NCBI GenBank assembly: GCA_003561495.1
Contig: PWWM01000066.1
Location: 1 to 19,997, forward strand
DNA length: 19,997 nucleotides
Direction of reading: 5' to 3'
Source: Gammaproteobacteria bacterium
GTDB lineage: Bacteria; Pseudomonadota; Gammaproteobacteria; Xanthomonadales; Wenzhouxiangellaceae
The stretch's first letter is position 1. Each line of letters opens with the position of its first letter. Below the pieces are notes generated by a model. It was given only the letters and a program-made list of their open reading frames with translations. It was not told where the DNA came from and did no database searches. This document shows positions 8,517-14,917 of this stretch, piece by piece. Both the position numbers and the translations under genes were made by a program.

Positions 8517-9005
8517 TTAAAGAGTCCAGGATTGCAGGTTGCGGGTGATCTGGTGAACGACTGCCGGGTCATCCGGCGGGGTCGGGCCCGGCCAGTGCTC
8601 GATCAGGCCGCCCTTGCGGCTGAACAGGTACTTGTGGAAATTGGTGCGCGGCAGGATATCGCCACCGAACTCCTGGGCCATGTCCTTGAACAACGGGTGG
8701 CCGTTGATGCCGATGATCGAATACTTGGCGGTCATCGGGAAACTGACCTGGTAGTTTTCCTCGATAAAAGTGGCGATCTCTTCCTCGCTGCCTGGCTCCT
8801 GGCCGCCGAAATCATTGCTCGGCATGCCAACGATCACCAGGCCTGATTGTTGATAATCGTTATGCAGCTGTTGAAGCTTGGCATATTGTGGCGTGAATTG
8901 GCATTCGGACGCGGTATTGACCAGCAGGATGGGATGGTTGCGAAACCGCTCCAGAGCGATCGGGGTTCCGTTCAAACCTGCGAAATTGTAATTGAAGATA
9001 TTCAC
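8517..9005 (-). CDS. Glutathione-peroxidase-family protein with an atypical active site
   Basis: Thiol peroxidase of the glutathione peroxidase fold; bacterial members usually reduce peroxides with thioredoxin or glutathione. The 162-residue product keeps the peroxidatic cysteine C35 (NTASECQFTPQY) and Q69 in SNDFGGQEPG. Two sites are unusual. The residue after the catalytic C is Q rather than the common G. In the usual WNF motif the catalytic tryptophan is replaced by threonine (PRTNFHKYL, T121, codon ACC), while N122 remains. There is no signal peptide, so it is cytoplasmic. The start is GTG at 9005 with GAGGG seven bases upstream. It converges with moeB across a 3-base gap and diverges from folD. 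Confidence 0.85.
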   Translation of the reverse strand: MNIFNYNFAGLNGTPIALERFRNHPILLVNTASECQFTPQYAKLQQLHNDYQQSGLVIVGMPSNDFGGQEPGSEEEIATFIEENYQVSFPMTAKYSIIGINGHPLFKDMAQEFGGDILPRTNFHKYLFSRKGGLIEHWPGPTPPDDPAVVHQITRNLQSWTL

Positions 9006-9055
9006 GACACGACCCTCATGTAATCAACATCGGACCAATCCTAACCGCTTCCCGG

Positions 9056-9061
9056 TACAAT
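9056..9061 (+). promoter_or_regulatory. Candidate -10 box for folD
   Basis: TACAAT matches the sigma-70 -10 consensus at five of six bases in the 68-base gap between the divergent gpx-like gene and folD. No good -35 box is seen at normal spacing. If it is real, transcription would begin near 9068, only about six bases before the folD ATG, and no clear ribosome site lies in front of that ATG. Low certainty. Confidence 0.3.
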
Positions 9062-9073
9062 GTCGCCCCTGAG

Positions 9074-9940
9074 ATGGCAACTAAAGCAAAAATTCTCGAT
9101 GGTCGCTCGGTCGCTGATCGATTGATCGCCAATGTCGCTCAAGCCGTGGCGGCTGGGCGGGGCAGCAGTGGACATCAGCCTGGTTTGGCCGTGGTGCTGA
9201 TTGGTGACGATCCGGCCTCGGAAATCTACGTGGGTAGCAAGGTGCGCGCCTGCGAACGGGCAGGCATTGCCTCGGTCAGTCATCGTTTGCCGCATGGCGT
9301 GGGCCGAGGAGAGTTGCTGGCCCTGATCGATGAGCTCAATGCCGATGAGCGGATCAACGGCATCCTGGTCCAGTTGCCACTGCCTCGTCATCTGGATGAA
9401 CGCATCGTGACCCGGCGAATCGCTCCGGAGAAGGATGTCGACGGCTTCCATCCACTCAACGTTGGACGGCTTGCCCTCAGAGACCCGGCCTTGCGCCCAT
9501 GTACGCCGCGCGGAGTCATGACCCTGCTGGGCGCCCATGGCATTGATGTCAAGGGCAAGGATGCCCTGATCGTGGGCGCATCGAATATTGTCGGCCGGCC
9601 GCTGGCGCTGGAGTTGCTGCTGGCCGGCGCCACCGTCAATGTCGCCCATCGCTTCAGCCGTCATGTGGATCGACATGTCAGGGCCTGCAATCTGCTGTGT
9701 GTGGCGGTGGGCAAGCCGGACCTGATCGATCCGGAGTGGATCACACCCGACACCATCGTCGTCGATATTGGCATCAACCGTGATGAAAGTGGCCGCATTC
9801 GCGGTGACCTGGACTTTGATGCCGTGGCCAGACGAGCAAGCTGGATCACGCCGGTGCCCGGCGGTGTGGGCCCGATGACAGTGGCCACCTTGATGCAGAA
9901 CACCGCCGAAGCGGCAGGCTTGGTGGTCAAGGCGCCGTGA
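9074..9940 (+). CDS. folD: Bifunctional methylenetetrahydrofolate dehydrogenase / cyclohydrolase FolD
   Basis: Interconverts 5,10-methylene- and 10-formyl-tetrahydrofolate using NADP, feeding purine and formyl-methionine synthesis in the cytoplasm. The 288-residue product (E. coli 288) has YVGSK with catalytic K56 (and Y52), Q100 in LVQLPLP, DVDGFHP with D123, PCTPRG, the cofactor-binding VGASNIVGRP (about 168-177), and the signature TPVPGGVGPMT near the C-terminus. The ATG at 9074 is preceded closely by GAG only. Its stop overlaps the GTG start of the TatT-type lipoprotein gene (GTGA), so the TRAP genes downstream are probably co-transcribed with it. No metabolic link between FolD and this transporter is known to me. 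Confidence 0.97.
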   Translation: MATKAKILDGRSVADRLIANVAQAVAAGRGSSGHQPGLAVVLIGDDPASEIYVGSKVRACERAGIASVSHRLPHGVGRGELLALIDELNADERINGILVQLPLPRHLDERIVTRRIAPEKDVDGFHPLNVGRLALRDPALRPCTPRGVMTLLGAHGIDVKGKDALIVGASNIVGRPLALELLLAGATVNVAHRFSRHVDRHVRACNLLCVAVGKPDLIDPEWITPDTIVVDIGINRDESGRIRGDLDFDAVARRASWITPVPGGVGPMTVATLMQNTAEAAGLVVKAP

Positions 9941-10800
9941 GAGCGCTTGCAGCCATGGCCTGTGCACTACTGCTGAGTAGTTGTGCAGTCCTGTTCGATC
10001 GCGCTGCCGCCAACTTTGCCAACGATCTTGAGAAGGCCATACGCGCCTACGATGAACCCTCGCTGATCCGGGAAGGATTGCCGGCGTATATCCTGTTGCT
10101 CGAGGCGCGCCTGGAGTCGCGTCCGAACGACAGTGATTTGCGCCTGACTACGGCTCGAATGACAGCCAGTTATGCCACGCTGTTCAGTAATGAATCCGAC
10201 CGTCAGGGACGGATGGCGGGACGTCGGTTAAGCGAGCGAGCGCTGGAACATGCACAAATCGGCGCCTGCCGGCAGGCCGATCGACTCTGTGACCTTCACC
10301 AGCTTGATTTCGACAGTTTCCGAGTCCGACTGCAGGCCCTCAGACCCGTTGATCTGGAGGCCGTTTACGTTCTGGCGACCACGTGGACCACGTGGATCAA
10401 TGCCCATTCCGATGATTTTTCGGCGCTGGCCGACCTGCCCAGGGTGGAAAACCTGCTGGACTGGGTGGCTGAAAGTGATCCAGCCCATGACGACGGCGCG
10501 GTGTGGCTGTATCTGGCGGTTCTCAACTCCCAGCGGCCACCTGCCGCCGGCGGCCGGCCCGACAAGGCGCGGGAATACTACACATTGGCCCGGCGGTATT
10601 CCGGGGGTGAGAATCTGTTGATCAATGTGTTGATGGCAGATTCCTATGCACGCCTGGTTTTTGATCGCGACTTGTGGGTGGAGCTTCTAGAACAGGTTCT
10701 GGAGGAACGCGAAGATCATCGTTCTTACCGCCTGGCCAACCAGATCGCCCGAGCCCGGGCCCAACGAATGCTGCAACAGACCGAGGAAATATTCGACTGA
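9937..10800 (+). CDS. TatT-type TRAP-associated tetratricopeptide lipoprotein
   Basis: 287-residue product with a lipoprotein signal ending LLSSC (C16), then an all-helical protein resembling TatT (Tp0956) of Treponema pallidum. There, TatT is a trimeric tetratricopeptide-like lipoprotein with a central pore that associates with the TRAP binding protein TatP. Family-like features are FANDLEKAIRAYDEP near the N-terminus, a segment DLRLTTARMTASYATLF, and a TTWTTWINAH motif (tryptophan-rich in the family) at about 148-157. A helical repeat follows (REYYTLARRYSGG, with NLLINVLMADSYA). The start is GTG in a GTGA overlap with folD. The stop shares one base with the dctP start (TGATG). The context directly upstream of dctP, dctQ and dctM strongly supports the call. 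Confidence 0.82.
   Translation: MRALAAMACALLLSSCAVLFDRAAANFANDLEKAIRAYDEPSLIREGLPAYILLLEARLESRPNDSDLRLTTARMTASYATLFSNESDRQGRMAGRRLSERALEHAQIGACRQADRLCDLHQLDFDSFRVRLQALRPVDLEAVYVLATTWTTWINAHSDDFSALADLPRVENLLDWVAESDPAHDDGAVWLYLAVLNSQRPPAAGGRPDKAREYYTLARRYSGGENLLINVLMADSYARLVFDRDLWVELLEQVLEEREDHRSYRLANQIARARAQRMLQQTEEIFD
10378..10395 (+). repeat. Perfect 9-base tandem repeat inside the TatT-type gene
   Basis: ACCACGTGG occurs twice back to back, encoding TTW-TTW. Each unit contains the 8-base palindrome CCACGTGG. It may be a recent small duplication or a codon coincidence in a tryptophan-containing motif of the family. Confidence 0.6.
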
Positions 10801-11795
10801 TGAAGATCATGTGGTTCTTTCTGCTATTGGCATTGGTGCTGGCGCCAGGGTCAAGTCCGGCGACCCAGGAGATCAGGATTGCCACCATCGCGCCGGATGG
10901 TTCGACCTGGATGAACGACTTGCGGCGGGCTGCCGAGGAGATCGCTGAGCGCACTGATCAGCGGGTTCGAGTGCGATACTACCCGGGTGGCGTAATGGGA
11001 GACTCCAGGGCGGTACTGCGTCGCATGCGGCTGGGTCAACTCCAGGGTGGCGCATTCACGCTGGGAGACCTGGCCCAGGTCAGTGATGTGGTGAACCTGT
11101 ATTCCCTGCCTTTCGTGTTTACCGACGAGCGTGAATTGCACGGGCTGCGCTCGGAATTCGATCCTTTGATCATCCAGGGGCTGGCCGATGCCGGCATCAT
11201 TGTTCCCGGACTTTCGCTGGGTGGTTTCGCCTATCTGTTCAGTCGCCAGCCTTTTCCCGACGGCACCGAACTGTCGACCGCGTGGCGGGTCTGGGTGCCC
11301 AATGATGATGTGCTTTCGCGACGCACCCTTAAAAAAGCCGGCGTCAGTCCTGTGCCATTGCCTTTGGCCGAGGTCTACACCGCATTGCAGACCGGCGCCA
11401 TCAACACTTTCGCGAGCACACCCTCGGCGGCCATCATCCTCCAATGGCACACCCGCGCCCGGCATATGCTGGATCTGCCGGTCCTGATGACGGTTGGCAC
11501 CATCGGCCTGGACCAGCGCACCATGGCTCGCCTGTCTCGATCCGACCGTGATCATGTGCTCTCGACTTTCGCAGCCACCCTGGAGCGCGTCGAGCAGACC
11601 AATCGCGAAGACAATTTCAATGCTCTCAAGGCCATTGGGCGCCAGGGAATCTCCTTGAAAACGCCCAGTGATGAGCAGGCCAGGGCCTGGCAGGAGTTGG
11701 CTACACAGACTCGACGCGAATTGATCGCTGCCGGTCAGATCCGCGTTCCGCATCTGGAGCGATTGGAGCGAGCCCTGGAGCGCGTGCGTGACTGA
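10800..11795 (+). CDS. dctP: TRAP transporter periplasmic solute-binding protein (DctP/TatP type)
   Basis: Captures a ligand in the periplasm and delivers it to the DctQ/DctM membrane pair. The 331-residue product has a Sec signal peptide of about 21 residues with no lipobox cysteine. The DctP fold is recognisable from IRIATIAPDGSTWM, RVRYYPGGVMGD, LYSLPFVF, GLSLGGFAYLFS and PLAEVYTALQTGAINTF. The usual segment with the carboxylate-binding arginine (K-x-R-V-P) reads RVWVP here (R163-V-W165-V-P), so by eye the canonical arginine aligns with W165. The ATG at 10800 overlaps the preceding stop by one base. A longer reading frame upstream lies inside the TatT-type gene and is not used. The stop lies 8 bases inside dctQ. 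Confidence 0.9.
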   Translation: MKIMWFFLLLALVLAPGSSPATQEIRIATIAPDGSTWMNDLRRAAEEIAERTDQRVRVRYYPGGVMGDSRAVLRRMRLGQLQGGAFTLGDLAQVSDVVNLYSLPFVFTDERELHGLRSEFDPLIIQGLADAGIIVPGLSLGGFAYLFSRQPFPDGTELSTAWRVWVPNDDVLSRRTLKKAGVSPVPLPLAEVYTALQTGAINTFASTPSAAIILQWHTRARHMLDLPVLMTVGTIGLDQRTMARLSRSDRDHVLSTFAATLERVEQTNREDNFNALKAIGRQGISLKTPSDEQARAWQELATQTRRELIAAGQIRVPHLERLERALERVRD

Positions 11796-12327
11796 AAGAC
11801 CGACTCCCGGCCTGTTCGAGCGAATCGAGCGAGCCATGGATCAATTCATGACCGGTGCCTTGACCCTCCTCTTGCTGGGTTTGATCCTGCTTGGTCTGAC
11901 CCAGATCGTGTTGCGCAACCTGGTCGGAATGTCCCTGCCGTGGGCCGATGGCGCCATGCGCGCCATGGTGCTGTGGTTGGCCATGATTGCCGCCACGGTG
12001 GGTGCTGCCCGGCTCAAACACATTCGCATTGATGTTGCGCAGCGCTGGATCCCGGCGCGGTTTCTGGGCGGACTCCATCGATTGCTGATGTTGGCTACAG
12101 CTGTAGTCTGCCTGATCATGGCCTGGTTCAGTTTGCGCCTGGTCGCCCTGGAATACGAGTTCCAGGCCATGGCCTTTGCCAGTGTGCCAAGCTGGATGGT
12201 GGTGTTGATCGTGCCGATCGGATTCGTGCTGATGGCCTCACGTTTTCTGGCCCATGCGGTTGGACCGACGCAGGATGAAGTCAACGCTGATCCGGCCGAG
12301 ATTCTGGATGACCAAACACCATCATGA
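11788..12327 (+). CDS. dctQ: TRAP transporter small permease subunit DctQ
   Basis: Small inner-membrane subunit that pairs with DctM to form the sodium-driven TRAP permease. The 179-residue product has four predicted membrane segments at about 22-44, 55-74, 95-115 and 134-155. It has the family phrases LRNLVGMSLPWADGAMRAMV and AARLKHIRIDV. The start is GTG at 11788 with GGAG seven bases upstream, overlapping dctP by 8 bases. The stop overlaps the dctM ATG (ATGA). The two membrane proteins are separate here, whereas in Treponema pallidum they are fused as TatQ-M. Confidence 0.93.
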   Translation: MTERPTPGLFERIERAMDQFMTGALTLLLLGLILLGLTQIVLRNLVGMSLPWADGAMRAMVLWLAMIAATVGAARLKHIRIDVAQRWIPARFLGGLHRLLMLATAVVCLIMAWFSLRLVALEYEFQAMAFASVPSWMVVLIVPIGFVLMASRFLAHAVGPTQDEVNADPAEILDDQTPS

Positions 12328-13598
12328 TGCTGCTGATCCTGCTGGTACTGGCTCTGATCGGCATGCCGCTGTTTGCCGTGATCGCAATCGGGGCCATGCG
12401 CGGCTACCATGCCGCCGACCTGGACCTGACGCTGGTGGCCATGGAATTTCAGCGTATCGGCGACCTGCCGGTCCTGGTGGCGCTGCCGCTGTTTACCTTC
12501 GCCGGGGTGCTGGTGGCTCACAGCAAGACACCGGAGCGCCTGGTTGATTTCACCCGTGCTGCATTCGGCTGGCTACCCGGCGGATTGGCCATTCTTGCCC
12601 TGATGATGTTCGCCCTGATGACCGCGTTTACCGGCGCCTCGGGCATTACCGTGGTGGCCTTGGGCAGCCTGATGCTACCGGCCCTGATCCAGGCCGGCTA
12701 TCAGCGTCGTTTTGCCCTGGGCATGGTCACCACTGGCTCCAGTCTGGGCGTGTTGTTTGCGCCATCCTTGCCGTTAATCCTGTATGCCGTGCTGGCCCAG
12801 CAAGTGGCGCCGGGGCACGGCATCAGTGTCGATGACCTGTTTCTGGCCGGAATCCTTCCCGGCGTGTTGATGCTGGTGGTGTTGGCGGCCTATGCGATGT
12901 GGATGCAACGAAACCTGGCGCCACAGGTTGTCGCGAATAAGGTTTCACCGCTGGCCAGTCTCAAGGCCATTGGCTGGGAGTTGCCGTTGCCGTTCGTGGT
13001 GCTGGGCGGAATTTATGGTGGCTGGTTGCTGGTTACCGAAGCGGCGGTGGTCACCGCGGCCTGGGTATTGATCACCCTGGCGTTGATTCGACGCGAGATT
13101 GCCTGGTCGAGATTGCCCGGCATCATCAGCGAAGCCATGGTGCTGGTCGGGGCCATTATGGTCATCCTTGGCATGTCGCTGGCATCAACCAATATCATGA
13201 TCGATGCCGGGGTGCCGCAACGCCTGTTCGAGGCGGTTTCACCCTGGATTGACAGTCGCATCGTGTTTCTGCTGCTGGTCAATGTATTGTTGTTGGTCGC
13301 CGGCATGCTGCTGGACATTTTCTCGGCCCTGGTCATCCTGGCCCCGCTAATCATTCCGGTGGCCCTGGCTTTCGGTGTCGACCCGGTTCATCTGGGCATC
13401 ATCTTCCTGGCCAACCTCCAGATTGGCTATTGCACGCCGCCGGTCGGCATCAACCTCTTTCTGGCCAGCCATCGCTTTGGTGACGATATCCTCAAGGTCT
13501 ACCGTGCCACCTTGCCATTTCTGGGACTCTTGTTGATTGCCCTGCTGATCATCACCTGGTGGCCGGCCCTCAGTCTCTGGTTGCCCGGTCGACTCTGA
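12324..13598 (+). CDS. dctM: TRAP transporter large permease subunit DctM
   Basis: Main transport subunit of the TRAP system, using the sodium gradient to import the ligand presented by DctP. The 424-residue product is almost wholly hydrophobic with about 11-12 membrane segments. Family signatures include LPLFTFAGVLVA, AFTGASGITVVALGSLMLP, GMVTTGSSLGVLFAPSLPL, and near the C-terminus FGVDPVHLGIIFLANLQIG followed by TPPVGINLF. The ATG at 12324 overlaps the dctQ stop; a second ATG at 12327 follows directly. The gene ends 21 bases from the convergent serA stop, and no clear terminator hairpin lies in that gap. Confidence 0.95.
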   Translation: MMLLILLVLALIGMPLFAVIAIGAMRGYHAADLDLTLVAMEFQRIGDLPVLVALPLFTFAGVLVAHSKTPERLVDFTRAAFGWLPGGLAILALMMFALMTAFTGASGITVVALGSLMLPALIQAGYQRRFALGMVTTGSSLGVLFAPSLPLILYAVLAQQVAPGHGISVDDLFLAGILPGVLMLVVLAAYAMWMQRNLAPQVVANKVSPLASLKAIGWELPLPFVVLGGIYGGWLLVTEAAVVTAAWVLITLALIRREIAWSRLPGIISEAMVLVGAIMVILGMSLASTNIMIDAGVPQRLFEAVSPWIDSRIVFLLLVNVLLLVAGMLLDIFSALVILAPLIIPVALAFGVDPVHLGIIFLANLQIGYCTPPVGINLFLASHRFGDDILKVYRATLPFLGLLLIALLIITWWPALSLWLPGRL

Positions 13599-13619
13599 AA
13601 TTCCGCCGATTGCAAGCCG

Positions 13620-14855
13620 TCAGTACAAAAACCGCGTCCGGATGGTGGCCGGGACGCGATCGAGCTCAGCGACCAGGGCCGGGGTATCGGGTGTCTCGAT
13701 ATCCATGACGACGTAGCCGACGTCCGGCATGGTTTGCAGGTACTGGGCGGCAATATTGATCCCGGCCTGCGAAAGGATCGTATTGATCGCCTGCAAAACA
13801 CCGGGTTCATTGCGATGGATGTGCATGATACGCCGGGTGCCGGCATGGTCGGGAAGGGAAACCTCGGGAAAGTTGACCGCGCCCATGGTGGATCCGTTGT
13901 CGGAGTAGCGCACCAGCTTGGCGGCGGCATCCAGGGCGATGTTTTCCTGAGCCTCGCGCGTGCTGCCGCCGATGTGCGGGGTCAGCAGGACATTGTCCAT
14001 GCCGCGCAATGGGCTGACAAATTCTTCATCCCGATCGGCAGGTTCAGCCGGAAACACATCGATGGCTGCACCGCCAAGTTGTCCGCTGCGCAATGCCGCG
14101 GCCAGCGCGTCGATATCCACGACCTTGCCCCGGGAAGCGTTGATCAGGTGAGCACCGTGCTTCATTCGAGCCAGCTCGTTTTCCCCAATCATGTCGCGGG
14201 TTTGGGCGGTATCGGGAACGTGAAGGCTGACCACATCGGACTTTTCCAGTAGCGCGCCCAGCCCGTTGGCCGACTCGGCGTTACCCAGCGGGAGTTTGTC
14301 GACGATGTCGTGATAGATCACTTTCATGCCCAGGCCTTCGGCCAGGATGCCGAGCTGAGAGCCGATGTGACCGTACCCGACAATACCAAGCACCTTGCCG
14401 CGCACTTCATGCGAGCCACTGGCGGTCTTTTGCCATTGGCCGCGATGGGCCGCCATGTGCTTGGCCGGTATGCCGCGCATCAGCATGATGATTTCGGCCA
14501 GCACCAATTCGGCAACAGAACGGGTATTGGCGTATGGCGCATTGAAAACCGGTATTCCGCGCCGCCGGGCTGTGGTCAGGTCGACCTGATCGGTTCCGAT
14601 ACAAAAACAGGCAATTGCAGTCAGTTTTTCGGCCTGATTCAGGATTTCTTCGGTGATCTGGCTTCGTGATCGAATGCCGAGAAAATGCACATCACCGATC
14701 CGCTTTTGCAGTTCCGAGTCCGACAGCGCATGACCAACGATGTCGATATTGGTATAACCTGCCGAGCGAACATATTCGACGGCGCGCTCATTGACCCCTT
14801 CGAGTAGGAGAAAGCGGATTTTGTCCTTGTCCAGCGAAAGCGATTTGTCGCTCAT
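13620..14855 (-). CDS. serA: D-3-phosphoglycerate dehydrogenase SerA (E. coli type)
   Basis: First step of L-serine synthesis: oxidises 3-phosphoglycerate with NAD. The E. coli enzyme also reduces 2-oxoglutarate to D-2-hydroxyglutarate. The 411-residue product (E. coli 410) has the NAD-binding GYGHIGSQ (160-167), the catalytic trio R242 (NASRGKVVD), E271 (FPAEP) and H294 (TPHIGGST), and a C-terminal ACT domain (about 340-411, HIHRNEPGVLQAIN) that in E. coli binds serine for feedback inhibition. The ATG at 14855 gives the family-like N-terminus MSDKSLSLDKDKIRFLLLEG. An open extension to 15017 overlaps the divergent gene and is not used. It is divergent from the D-2-hydroxyglutarate dehydrogenase with a 62-base gap. 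Confidence 0.97.
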   Translation of the reverse strand: MSDKSLSLDKDKIRFLLLEGVNERAVEYVRSAGYTNIDIVGHALSDSELQKRIGDVHFLGIRSRSQITEEILNQAEKLTAIACFCIGTDQVDLTTARRRGIPVFNAPYANTRSVAELVLAEIIMLMRGIPAKHMAAHRGQWQKTASGSHEVRGKVLGIVGYGHIGSQLGILAEGLGMKVIYHDIVDKLPLGNAESANGLGALLEKSDVVSLHVPDTAQTRDMIGENELARMKHGAHLINASRGKVVDIDALAAALRSGQLGGAAIDVFPAEPADRDEEFVSPLRGMDNVLLTPHIGGSTREAQENIALDAAAKLVRYSDNGSTMGAVNFPEVSLPDHAGTRRIMHIHRNEPGVLQAINTILSQAGINIAAQYLQTMPDVGYVVMDIETPDTPALVAELDRVPATIRTRFLY

Positions 14856-14872
14856 TGGCAGAAATGAATCCC

Positions 14873-14900
14873 TTGTCAATTTACCATGTAGTTTGATTAT
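14873..14900 (+). promoter_or_regulatory. Candidate promoter for the D-2-hydroxyglutarate dehydrogenase
   Basis: TTGTCA (14873-14878) resembles a -35 box. GATTAT lies 16 bases downstream (14895-14900) as a poor -10 box. Transcription would begin near 14907, leaving a short leader with AGAGAAG before the TTG start. The 62-base gap must also hold the serA promoter, so the two may share control. Low certainty. Confidence 0.25.
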
Positions 14901-14917
14901 CGCAGGATAGAGAAGAC

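Noticed and set aside
10851..11837. 328-codon minus-strand open frame opposite dctP
   Set aside because: It mirrors the coding frame of dctP and has a composition typical of an antisense shadow.
14874..14879. TTGACA on the minus strand as the serA -35 box
   Set aside because: A perfect hexamer, but a -10 box at normal spacing would fall on the serA start codon.
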